Made by a program: the position numbers and the translations under genes. A DNA stretch of 64,000 bases. It comes from JAGNNV01 sp031412915. Lineage in GTDB: Bacteria; Acidobacteriota; Vicinamibacteria; Fen-336; JAGNNV01. Within the stretch, counting starts at the first letter, position 1, and each line of letters begins with the position of its first letter. The notes beneath the pieces are model-generated. The model saw only the letters and a list, made by a program, of their open reading frames with translations. It did no database searches and had not been told where the DNA came from. The DNA lies in contig JANODX010000241.1 in the NCBI GenBank assembly GCA_031412915.1, forward strand, positions 6,599-70,598, written 5' to 3'. Below are positions 1-7,816 of the stretch, piece after piece.

Positions 1-36
1 GGCGACCGACCCGCCCCGGCACATGGCTCGGGGCGA

Positions 37-2157
37 TCAGCCCAGCTTACGGATGATCTCGGCGACGATCTTGCGCAGATCGTTGTCCAGCATCTCGAGC
101 GCCATCTCGTCCTTACCGGCCATCGGATTGGCGATCGGTTGAGTGTTGACGTATCGGCGAAGAGCCGGCACTGCTTTCTTCGCGGCCGGGCCCATGCGCC
201 GAAGCGAGTTCACAGCAGCCTGGCGGACGGCCACCACCGAGTCGGTTTCGACCGCGTAGCCCAAAACCTCCGCGGCATCGGCGCCGCCCGCGGCCAGCGC
301 ATTCGCCGCCTCGACACGCTGCTGGATCGAGCCCTTCTGAAGCTGACGGGACAGTTTCCCAAGGTCGATGGAGTCGTTGGCCGCTTCCATGGCCGCGGCG
401 TGAGCGGTTGCGGCTGCTTCTGCGGCCTTGCCCTCGCGGATGGCTTTCTCGTACCGCGCCACCGCGTCGGGGGCCCAGGTATCCGGACGGCCCGCGGCCT
501 CGGCGGCGGCGATGGCCTGTTTGGTCTTGGTGAAATCCGGGCTGTTCTTGTTGGCGTTCACGGCGATGAAGTACTCATTGCGGGCAACCCCCGAGCGGGT
601 CTCGGCGTAAAGGGTTTTGTCCAGCAAACCGGCCTGATCGAATTCCTTAATGGCTTCGGCATAAGCGCCGGCATAGAAGTCGGCCCAGCCCATCCCGAAG
701 TGCAGGCCGGCATTGGTGGGTTCGAGCTCAAGGGCCTTGTGGTAGGCGGCGATTGCTTCGGTGGCCCGGGGCGGCTTGGTGCGGGAGAGCACCCAGCCGT
801 AGTTCGCGAAACCGGCGGCGCTCTTGTACCCAGGTGTAGCGGTCAGCGCACCCAGAATCTGGGCGCCCTTTTCGGGATCGCCGCTCATGCCGAGGAGCAG
901 ACCATAGTTCGACTTGATGTCGTTGTTGGCCGGGTTGAGTTCGACCGCCCGGGCGTAGGCGTTTTTCCCGTCTTCGAAGGAGCGGGTCATGTGGTACGAA
1001 TGGGCCAGGATGGCGAAAGCGTCGCCCGAGTTCGGCATGGCCGCGGTCGCTTTTTCGAGCGGAGGAATCGCCTCCTTGTACATCCCTTTGCGGGCGAGAA
1101 ACTCGCCGTACATCTTGTTCGCTTCCGGGCTTTCCGGATTCGCCTTCACAAGTTCCCCCGCGGCTTTGAGCGCGCCGTCCACATCGCCGCGGCGGAACGA
1201 GTTGGTGATGATCGCGGTCTTGGCCGGAGTGAAGTCGGGATCGGCGGCGAGGGCGCTCTGATAGGACACTTGAGCCTGGTCGTAGTTGCCTCGGGCTTCG
1301 AAGAGTTTCGCCACCGTCACCTGAACCTGGGGATTCTTGGGAGCCAGAAACGCTCCCTGCTGGGCCTGGGAAATGGCATCCGTCCAGGACGCATCGTTGC
1401 CGTTGAAGCCCTTCTCCGCGGAGATCGCGTAGCCGAGGGCTGCAAACGCGGCCCCGGACTTCTTGTCGATTTCAGTGGCCTTGAGCGCCACCGCCTTGGC
1501 CTCGGTGGCCTTGTTCGCGCCCACCAGAGCGTAGGTGAGGCCAACCTGGGCCGACATATTCTTGGGATCGAGTTCCACCGCCTTGCGATAGGCGGTCACC
1601 GCCTCGGCGATCTGGCCTGAGGCGGTTAGAGCATCGCCCTTGCCCGCGTGGGCGACGGAGCTTGTGGCGGACGCCGCGATCGCGGCGTCGGCGGCTGAGT
1701 GCGCGGCTTTCGCATCCCCGACGCGGGCCTGAGCGGAAGCCAGGGTTCCGAGCGAGTGCGCATTCTTGTCGGCCGCCACCGCCTTCGTGGCCATATCCAG
1801 AGCGGTCTTGCCCGTGCCATTCTTCAAGGCGAGGTGGGCCGAAGCGGCGAAGGCCTGCGCCTTGACGGTCGGAGTTGCCGAACCGCTGACGTCCACCGCC
1901 TTCGCGACGCTCGCGAGGGCGTCGGCGGCGTTGCCGTTCAGTTCCTGCAATCGCCCCAGGGCCAGATAGACCTCGACGGACGGCGTCGCGGCGGCTACCT
2001 TGGTGAGCGCCTTGATCGCATCGTCCTGCTTGCCCTTGGCAAACTGCTCTTCGGCCTTGGCAATCGCCTGCTCGCCCGTAGCCGCGGCCTGCGCCGAGCC
2101 GGCGAGAAACACCGTGGAGAAGAGGACAAACAAACGGGGGAATGTGTTCTTTTTCAT
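37..2157 (-). CDS. Exported TPR-repeat protein with C-terminal HEAT-like segment
   Basis: A 706-aa protein with a clear signal peptide (residues 1-25, basic MKK start, hydrophobic core, AQA-A cleavage site), so it should be periplasmic or secreted. From about residue 30 to 570 it is built of tetratricopeptide units of the A-x4-A-L-x-L-x-P form, for example YRKAVELDPKN and YARAVELNPAN. These normally act as protein-interaction scaffolds. Residues about 630-700 switch to short alpha-helical repeats (VEAANALAAGG, VRQAAVNSLRRMG) that look like HEAT/PBS-lyase repeats. The partner is unknown. It is divergent from the polysaccharide cluster, so a role in the cell envelope is possible but is inference. 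The start is fixed by the signal peptide. Confidence 0.85.
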   Translation of the reverse strand: MKKNTFPRLFVLFSTVFLAGSAQAAATGEQAIAKAEEQFAKGKQDDAIKALTKVAAATPSVEVYLALGRLQELNGNAADALASVAKAVDVSGSATPTVKAQAFAASAHLALKNGTGKTALDMATKAVAADKNAHSLGTLASAQARVGDAKAAHSAADAAIAASATSSVAHAGKGDALTASGQIAEAVTAYRKAVELDPKNMSAQVGLTYALVGANKATEAKAVALKATEIDKKSGAAFAALGYAISAEKGFNGNDASWTDAISQAQQGAFLAPKNPQVQVTVAKLFEARGNYDQAQVSYQSALAADPDFTPAKTAIITNSFRRGDVDGALKAAGELVKANPESPEANKMYGEFLARKGMYKEAIPPLEKATAAMPNSGDAFAILAHSYHMTRSFEDGKNAYARAVELNPANNDIKSNYGLLLGMSGDPEKGAQILGALTATPGYKSAAGFANYGWVLSRTKPPRATEAIAAYHKALELEPTNAGLHFGMGWADFYAGAYAEAIKEFDQAGLLDKTLYAETRSGVARNEYFIAVNANKNSPDFTKTKQAIAAAEAAGRPDTWAPDAVARYEKAIREGKAAEAAATAHAAAMEAANDSIDLGKLSRQLQKGSIQQRVEAANALAAGGADAAEVLGYAVETDSVVAVRQAAVNSLRRMGPAAKKAVPALRRYVNTQPIANPMAGKDEMALEMLDNDLRKIVAEIIRKLG

Positions 2158-2384
2158 TTCACGTAAACCTCATTGAGAACTTCCAAAGCGTCCGAGTGTA
2201 CAAGACAGCACAAGCAAATTCACAGGGCGTGTCTGTCGATCCACGCGATCAAGCCCCCCGTGGGGCGGAAAACACATCCTCTTTGATGGTTCTTGACGGG
2301 TTTCAATGATTAAGACGCGGCACGAAAGGAAGTTTGGGTGAGGGAGGCAACATTTTTTGAATTTCGTGAGAATCGTTACAACCG

Positions 2385-2400
2385 TGGCACGGGTGTTGCT
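2385..2400 (+). promoter_or_regulatory. Candidate sigma-54 (-24/-12) promoter
   Basis: The sequence TGGCACG-GGTG-TTGCT matches the RpoN consensus TGGCACG-N4-TTGCW at every defined position, with GG at 2386-2387 and GC at 2398-2399 in the required spacing. It points rightward, so transcription should begin near 2411, about 215 nt before the first gene of the glycosyltransferase cluster. Sigma-54 promoters need an enhancer-binding activator; no activator gene is in this window. The match is direct; its activity is inferred. Confidence 0.7.
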
Positions 2401-2477
2401 CGTCTAATATGGGCAGAAGACGTAACTACCCTCCAAATACCCTCCAAAACAACTCTGCTCCCGTAAAGTCGGGAACC

Positions 2478-2548
2478 TCCTCCGAAAGGAGGACGCTTCG
2501 GGAGGGGACGCAGCAAGCCGCTGCGCACCCCTCCCAAAAGCAACTTTT
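2478..2548 (+). promoter_or_regulatory. Structured 5' leader with three consecutive hairpins
   Basis: Three hairpins follow each other between the candidate RpoN promoter and the first gene. 2478-2493 is a 6-bp stem (TCCTCC/GGAGGA) closed by a GAAA tetraloop. 2500-2535 is a long stem of 8 bp (GGGAGGGG/CCCCTCCC) plus 6 bp (CGCAGC/GCTGCG) around an AAGCC loop. 2536-2548 is AAAAG-CAA-CTTTT. The second and third could act as an attenuator or mRNA-stabilising element. I could not match the layout securely to a known riboswitch class. Confidence 0.5.
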
Positions 2549-2626
2549 CGGCCCGCCACCGAAATTCCTGTCTTGGGGACGGCCTGGGACCGCTTCTCGG
2601 CTACTCTCCCGGCCAATCGAAAACGA

Positions 2627-3694
2627 ATGACCAGCTTCGAGATTGTCCGAAGGCGCCCCGAGCACGACGCCCAGCTCTTCGCCCTCTACGCCGAGGTTTT
2701 CGGCGACGGGAATCTCGAGCGAAGCCGGCGGCGGTATGACTGGCAGTATTTCGACAACCCGAACACGCCGGAGGACGGGCCCGTCATCTGGATGGCACGA
2801 GAAGGGGACACTCTCCTCGGGCAGATGGCCACCATGCCCTTTCCGATGTGGTGGGGGGATCGCGAGGTCCGGGCTTCTGCCGGGAACGACTATTTCGTCC
2901 GCAAGGCCGCCCAGGGCCGGGGGATAGGGATCGCACTCTCAGATAAATGGGCGGATGAGGTGGATGTGGCCCTCGCTTTGGGACTCACGCCGTCCTCGTA
3001 TCCGCTCTTCAAGAAGCTCTTCACCGATGTCGGGCCGGTGCCGTCGTTCGTGAAGGTTCTCGATGCCCGGGCCGTGGCCACGAAGAAATGGGGGCCTGCG
3101 GCGGGTGCCGTGGCCGGCCCGATTCTGGGTCTCGGCCTCGCCCTTCTCTCGCGCCGCATCAGGCTCACGGACGAGGTGGACGTCCGGCCGGTCGAGGCTT
3201 TCAACGACGAGTACGACGGCCTCTGGCTGAGGGCGCGTTCGTCCTACGCCACATGCGTCCGCCGCGATGCGCGATATCTTCGGTGGAAATACCTGGCCTG
3301 TCCGTTTCGCGACTATCGCGTGCTCGAAGCTCGGAAGGCGGGCATTCTCTCGGGCTACGCCGTGCTGCGAGAGGAAGGACAGCCGAATTTCCGACGCGGG
3401 GTCATCGCCGATCTCTTCTGCGACACCCTCGATACCGCCACCCAGGACGCACTTATTGCCGCGGCCAACGCAGACTTTTCGGCCAGACATCTGGCCCGGG
3501 TCGAGGTGTATTGCCTCAATGCCCGGCTCGGCCGGGCTCTCAAGCGGCATGGATTCAGGGCGGGAACGACCGCGGTCCAGTACTGTGTAGCCTACCGGGG
3601 CACGCCCGACGGAACCTCGGGCCCGAAAACGGTTCTCGGAGATATCGCCAATTGGAATCTCTTCATCGGCGATGGAGACTTGGACCGCGCATGA
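2627..3694 (+). CDS. GNAT-type acyl/acetyltransferase, first gene of polysaccharide cluster
   Basis: A 355-aa protein. The start is set at ATG 2627 (MTSFEIVRRRPEHD) rather than the in-frame ATG 18 codons upstream, because the GNAT fold begins here. Residues about 5-120 carry GNAT features: an N-terminal beta-strand with RRPEHDAQLFALY, then the acyl-CoA binding loop AAQGRGIGIALSD near residue 95. The C-terminal half looks like a second, degenerate GNAT-like unit. By context it may acylate or aminoacylate a sugar or lipid in polysaccharide assembly; the substrate is unknown. Its stop overlaps the next start (ATGA). Confidence 0.75.
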   Translation: MTSFEIVRRRPEHDAQLFALYAEVFGDGNLERSRRRYDWQYFDNPNTPEDGPVIWMAREGDTLLGQMATMPFPMWWGDREVRASAGNDYFVRKAAQGRGIGIALSDKWADEVDVALALGLTPSSYPLFKKLFTDVGPVPSFVKVLDARAVATKKWGPAAGAVAGPILGLGLALLSRRIRLTDEVDVRPVEAFNDEYDGLWLRARSSYATCVRRDARYLRWKYLACPFRDYRVLEARKAGILSGYAVLREEGQPNFRRGVIADLFCDTLDTATQDALIAAANADFSARHLARVEVYCLNARLGRALKRHGFRAGTTAVQYCVAYRGTPDGTSGPKTVLGDIANWNLFIGDGDLDRA

Positions 3695-4671
3695 CCGACA
3701 GGCCTTTGTTCATGGTGGGGGTCGACACGGAAGCCGACGACCAGTGGTCGCTCGAGGGTCGCAGGCTTCTGTCGGTCGAGAACGCGCGAGCCCTCCCTCG
3801 CCTCCAGGCGCTTTGCGATAACTACGGCGTCCGACCTTCCTATCTCGTGACTCACGAAATGGCCACCAAAGAACCCGCTCGCTCGATCCTCCGCGACCTT
3901 TTCGCCAAAGGGCGGTGCGAGATCGGGGCGCATTTGCATCCGTGGAGCTCGCCGCCGTATCGGCAGGAGGACCTTCTGGGCCGCTACCCGAACCAACTGG
4001 ACAACGCACTGCTCAAGACCCAGCTTGAAGAACTCACCGCCGTCATCGAATCGTCGCTGGGCGTCCGGCCCGTGAGTTATCGCGCGGGCCGCCACGGCTT
4101 CGATGAGAGGTCCCTGCGAATCCTGGAGGCCCTGAACTATCGGGTCGATACAAGCGTTGATCCCCTCTTCAACGAAACGCGCAAGGGCGGACCGTCGTTC
4201 GCGGGGGCTCCGGTCTCCCCTTACTGGCCGAGTTCCCTGGATGTGCGGAGGCCCGGAGGGTCGAGCGTTCTGGAGATTCCGGTTTCCTCGGCCACCAGTC
4301 CGGCGCTGCCGAAGATCCTGGAGAAGGGCTTCGCCTCCCTGCCCTCCATTCCCTGGCGGGGCTATCTGAAAAGGCTCGGACTGAGGGCGGTCTGGCTGCG
4401 GCCGTCGTACTCCAGTGTCGAAGATGCGAAGGCATTGGCGAGCGCTCTGGTCGTTCGCGGGGCGCCGACCTTGAACATGCTGTTTCACTCGAGCGAGCTC
4501 GTGCCCGGCGGGTCTCCGTACAACCAGGACGCGGCGGCCGTGGATCGTTTCTTCTCCCGCCTGGAAAGTATTTTCGAGCACGTCATGCGTAGACTCGAGG
4601 CTCGGGGCGTGACCTATCGCGAATGTGCCGACGTCCTGTCCCCCAGGCACCCGGCCGCGAACCAGGCATGA
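3691..4671 (+). CDS. Polysaccharide deacetylase (NodB-like, CE4)
   Basis: A 326-aa protein. The start ATG 3691 overlaps the preceding stop by 4 nt; the longer upstream frame is a shadow of the GNAT gene. The NodB motifs are visible: motif 1 as GVDTEADDQW (metal/catalytic Asp pair), motif 2 as GAHLHPW with the two metal-binding histidines, and motif 3 as YRAGRHGF. Members remove N- or O-acetyl groups from sugars using a divalent metal. No signal peptide is seen, so the protein probably acts on a cytoplasmic lipid-linked intermediate, as do other deacetylases embedded in glycosyltransferase clusters. The exact substrate is unknown. Confidence 0.85.
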   Translation: MTDRPLFMVGVDTEADDQWSLEGRRLLSVENARALPRLQALCDNYGVRPSYLVTHEMATKEPARSILRDLFAKGRCEIGAHLHPWSSPPYRQEDLLGRYPNQLDNALLKTQLEELTAVIESSLGVRPVSYRAGRHGFDERSLRILEALNYRVDTSVDPLFNETRKGGPSFAGAPVSPYWPSSLDVRRPGGSSVLEIPVSSATSPALPKILEKGFASLPSIPWRGYLKRLGLRAVWLRPSYSSVEDAKALASALVVRGAPTLNMLFHSSELVPGGSPYNQDAAAVDRFFSRLESIFEHVMRRLEARGVTYRECADVLSPRHPAANQA

Positions 4672-5789
4672 AGGCGGCGAAGGCGCCCTTGAACGTTCTC
4701 ATGGTGACACCGCATCTTCCTCCCTACCAGGCAGCGAACGCTCTCCTTCCTCACGTTCTGGGCCTCGAGCTTTCGAAGCGCGGGCATCGGGTTTCGTTCC
4801 TGACCTTCGAAACTGCCGGTCCGAAGCGCGAGGACGCCGCCTACGTGAGGCGCCGGACCGGCTGGCGGCTCACCCGCGTTCCCCAGATTCTCGAGGCGAT
4901 GGAAACCAGGCGCAAGGCGGCTTCGCTGGTCCGGGCCGCGGATGTGGTCCACATTCACTCGAACACCTGGATGAATCAGGTCGCCGCACGAGTTGCCCTG
5001 ACCGAGGGAAAGCCCTACATCCTCACCCACTATGGAACGGAGATCTGGCACCACGACGGCAGGAATCGAGCCTTTCGGACGCTCAACCAGAACGCCCGGC
5101 ATGTGACGTTCTACAGCGCGGCTCTTCTGGCCCGAGCTCGCGAACTGAAGGTGCCGCTTCGCGAGGCCTCCGTGGTGTATCCGGCCGTCGACCTTCTTTT
5201 TCGACCTCTGGCCCCGGCCGAGCGACAGGCCGTGCGGGCCCCGCTTGTGAGCTCCGGCGAATCCCTCCTCTTCAATGTGAAACGCCTGCACCCTCTCGCC
5301 GATCATGCGACCTTGCTGCGCGCCTTCGCCCTCCTCGATGCCGAGGCGTCGCCCGCGAAACTGGTCATCGCCGGTTCCGGCGAAGAACGCGAACCCCTGG
5401 AGAGGCTGGCCTTCGATCTCGGCATTTCCAGGCGGGTTCGATTCCTGGGTCTCGTGCCCAACCATGAAGTGGCGAAGCTGCACGCCGCCGCCGATCTGTT
5501 CGTCCTCTCTTCCACGCTCGAGGCCACCCCCACCGTCGTGCTTGAAGCCCTGGCCTGCGGGACGCGGGTTCTTTCCACCGACAATCCGGGGGGCATCGAA
5601 CTGGGCGAGATGTTCAAGGACGACATCCGGATCGTGCCTCGAGGGGACCCTGAGGCATTCGCCGATGGCATGAACGTGTCGTTGCGAGAAAATCGGAGGA
5701 TCAGCAGCACTACCGCCCGATTGATCGACGAGCGTTTCTCCCTACGCGGTCTCGTCGATCGCTACTGCGAAATCTACGAAGGGCCCTAG
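4668..5789 (+). CDS. Glycosyltransferase family 4
   Basis: A 373-aa GT-B retaining glycosyltransferase. ATG 4668 overlaps the deacetylase stop (ATGA). The N-terminal acceptor domain starts NVLMVTPHLPPYQAANALL. The C-terminal nucleotide-sugar domain holds SGEEREPLERLA, RVRFLGLVPNHEVAKL, the AADLFVLSS strand, and the E-x7-E motif region LEATPTVVLEALACGTRVLST, which binds the donor nucleotide and ribose. It would add one sugar to a growing lipid-linked glycan at the inner membrane. The donor cannot be predicted. Confidence 0.9.
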   Translation: MKAAKAPLNVLMVTPHLPPYQAANALLPHVLGLELSKRGHRVSFLTFETAGPKREDAAYVRRRTGWRLTRVPQILEAMETRRKAASLVRAADVVHIHSNTWMNQVAARVALTEGKPYILTHYGTEIWHHDGRNRAFRTLNQNARHVTFYSAALLARARELKVPLREASVVYPAVDLLFRPLAPAERQAVRAPLVSSGESLLFNVKRLHPLADHATLLRAFALLDAEASPAKLVIAGSGEEREPLERLAFDLGISRRVRFLGLVPNHEVAKLHAAADLFVLSSTLEATPTVVLEALACGTRVLSTDNPGGIELGEMFKDDIRIVPRGDPEAFADGMNVSLRENRRISSTTARLIDERFSLRGLVDRYCEIYEGP

Positions 5790-5792
5790 GCC

Positions 5793-6632
5793 ATGAGACG
5801 GATCGACAACCACGCCATCCGGGCCGCGGGCGACCTTCGCTTCCGGAGCGAGTACGACTACGCGATTTTCGAGTACGTCCGCAGTTCGAAGGTGATTCAG
5901 TCGGTCGAACGCTCCGGGATCAGGCTCCGGGGCCTCGTCCTCGACGCGGGCTGCGGAAGCGGCGGGACCGCCCTTTCGATCGCCGAAGAGGTGTCTTTCG
6001 CGGTGGGCCTCGATCTTTCAAGGCGATTCTCCGACTCGGGCACCAGGCTCGCGCGGGAGAAACGGATCGAGAATGTGGCCTTTACCCAGGGTGATGGTCT
6101 GTGCCTCCCCTATGCCAGCAACTCCTTCGATGTCGTCCTGTCGCATTCCGTCATCGAGCACCTGCCCTCCGCCGAGACCTACATCGCCGAATGCGCCCGG
6201 GTGTTGAAGCCGGGGGGGCGGTTCTATCTGTCGACCGCTCCCACGCTCTCGCTGGCCGGCGCGCATCTTCCCAGGCTTCGCATTCCCGTTCCCGTCCATC
6301 TCGTTCTCGGTCGCAGGCTCGCGTTTCGGGTCTTCGTTTTTCTGGCCGCCAAGGCGCCCTGGACGCTCAAGGAAAAGTCGAGCGCCAACACGTTCGTAAG
6401 GCTCGCCGAGTCCGGCCGCGAGAAGGAAGACGATCTGCTGACCCCCGTGACCTTGCGCGGCCTGTCGTCCTGGATCGCGCGTTCCCCCTTCCGACTCATT
6501 TCGGAAGAACGCTGCGTCAGCGGTTTCTTCAAGCGGATCGTCCCTGCCTTCCTGCGACCGTTTCTCCTGGAGATTCCGGTCCTGGGTGACGTGATGGTGT
6601 CTCAGATCGAATGCGTTCTGGAGAAACCGTGA
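5793..6632 (+). CDS. SAM-dependent methyltransferase (class I)
   Basis: A 279-aa class I methyltransferase. Motif I is VLDAGCGSGGTALSIA (residues about 49-64), the acidic ribose-binding residue lies in GLDLSRRF, and the motif IV region is FDVVLSHSVIEHLPS. The C-terminal third is hydrophobic and lysine/arginine-rich (VHLVLGRRLAFRVFVFL) and may contact the membrane. It starts 3 nt after the previous stop. In this setting O-methylation of a sugar or methylation of a lipid carrier intermediate is likely; the target is unproven. Confidence 0.85.
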   Translation: MRRIDNHAIRAAGDLRFRSEYDYAIFEYVRSSKVIQSVERSGIRLRGLVLDAGCGSGGTALSIAEEVSFAVGLDLSRRFSDSGTRLAREKRIENVAFTQGDGLCLPYASNSFDVVLSHSVIEHLPSAETYIAECARVLKPGGRFYLSTAPTLSLAGAHLPRLRIPVPVHLVLGRRLAFRVFVFLAAKAPWTLKEKSSANTFVRLAESGREKEDDLLTPVTLRGLSSWIARSPFRLISEERCVSGFFKRIVPAFLRPFLLEIPVLGDVMVSQIECVLEKP

Positions 6633-7816
6633 CCCTGCGGCCCGCGGTTTTGATGTTCGCGGACATCCGTTTCCCCTCGCCCCGGGCCAACGGCATTCAG
6701 GTGGTGAAGACCGCACACGCTCTGGCCGCGCGGGGACGCGATGTTCGTCTGGTCGTCCGGCACTCCGACCCCAGACCCACCGAAGTGATCCTGGCCGAAT
6801 TCGGCGTCGACCCGACACCGCGACTCCAAGTCGATCGGCTGATCGTCGGCCATGCGCTCAACTCCTCGTTCATTCCAAGACTCCGGTACCTCACCCAGGG
6901 CCTCCTCCTTGGAAGGCGCTCGTCGCGGCAGGGCGCGCTCGTCCTGACCCGGGATCTCCAGTTCGCCGATCTTCTCCTTCGTGTCGGGTGCCCTGGCCTC
7001 ACCTACGAAGCTCACGCGGTCGAAGCCGTGATGTACGACGAGCGCCATCAACTCTACGGCCTTGAGGCGGCCCCGAGCCCGGCGAAGCGGCGAAGGATCG
7101 AGAACCGGGAACGCCGGGTGTGGGCGGGGGCCTTGGGCTTTATCGCGACGACCCAGGGCATCCTCACCACGTTCGAGCGGCTCTTCGGCGCCCGGCCGCG
7201 AACCGCGGTGGTGCCGAACGGTTGCGACCTTCCGAAGGACCGCTCGTTCACGCCGCCCTCGGAGGACAACCGGATCGTCTACGCGGGCCAGCTCTATAGG
7301 TGGAAGGGTGTCGATGTTCTGATCCAGGCGTTCGCGCGGCTCTCCGGGGCTGAGTTGGTGATCGTCGGCGGTCTCAACGGCGAGAGCGATTTCGGTCGCA
7401 TCCAGAATCTCGCCCGGGGTCTCGGCCTGGAAAGCCGCGTTCGGTTCCTCGGCTCCTTGCCGCAGAGGGACGTGGCCAGAGAACTGGCCCGGGCCACCGT
7501 GGTGGTGGCGCCTTTCCTGAAAAGCGCCATGACCTCCGAACACACCTCCCCCATCAAAGCCTTCGAAGCCATGGCGGCGGGACGTCCTCTGCTGATCTCG
7601 GACACCGAAGCCTCCCGGGAGATCGTGGACGACGGCCGCACCGGAATCGTGGTGCCGCCGGGAAACGTGGAAGCATGGGCGAGCGCTCTCGATCGCGTGC
7701 TCAAAGACCGCACATTACAGATGGTTCTCGCGCGCGCCGCCTTCGAGAAAGCCTCCCACTATTCGTGGGCCCGGCGGGCGGAGCGGATCGAAGAGTTCCT
7801 GGAGGGGGCGGCATGA
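6629..7816 (+). CDS. Glycosyltransferase family 4
   Basis: A 395-aa GT-B glycosyltransferase. GTG 6629 is chosen because it overlaps the previous stop as GTGA, the pattern used throughout the cluster; an in-frame ATG at 6611 would lie inside the upstream gene. The N-terminus reads VLMFADIRFPSPRANGIQVVK (acceptor domain). The donor domain includes RIVYAGQLYRWKGVDVLIQ, RVRFLGSLPQRDVARELA and the EHTSPIKAFEAMAAGRPLL donor-binding segment. It probably acts in the cytoplasm on an undecaprenyl-linked intermediate. Confidence 0.88.
   Translation: MTLRPAVLMFADIRFPSPRANGIQVVKTAHALAARGRDVRLVVRHSDPRPTEVILAEFGVDPTPRLQVDRLIVGHALNSSFIPRLRYLTQGLLLGRRSSRQGALVLTRDLQFADLLLRVGCPGLTYEAHAVEAVMYDERHQLYGLEAAPSPAKRRRIENRERRVWAGALGFIATTQGILTTFERLFGARPRTAVVPNGCDLPKDRSFTPPSEDNRIVYAGQLYRWKGVDVLIQAFARLSGAELVIVGGLNGESDFGRIQNLARGLGLESRVRFLGSLPQRDVARELARATVVVAPFLKSAMTSEHTSPIKAFEAMAAGRPLLISDTEASREIVDDGRTGIVVPPGNVEAWASALDRVLKDRTLQMVLARAAFEKASHYSWARRAERIEEFLEGAA

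Larger units (their letters stand above)
2158..2626. other. Divergent 469-bp intergenic region
   Basis: This is the spacer between the start of the TPR gene (leftward) and the first gene of the polysaccharide cluster (rightward). It is less G+C-rich at 2190-2360. It holds a consensus -24/-12 promoter reading rightward and then about 215 nt of hairpin-rich leader, both described separately. No convincing coding frame was found: the short ORFs at 2404-2665 run on both strands through the hairpins and resemble nothing. Confidence 0.7.

Noticed and set aside
139..1620. 493-aa ORF on the plus strand opposite the TPR gene
   Set aside because: Arg/Gly/His-rich composition typical of antisense frames in GC-rich DNA; no family motif, and the opposite strand is a clear TPR protein.
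2461..2548. Resemblance of the leader to a c-di-GMP (GEMM) riboswitch (GAAA tetraloop, GACGCA, AAGCC)
   Set aside because: Only scattered short matches; the conserved core and tetraloop receptor could not be aligned, so it is kept as an unclassified structure.
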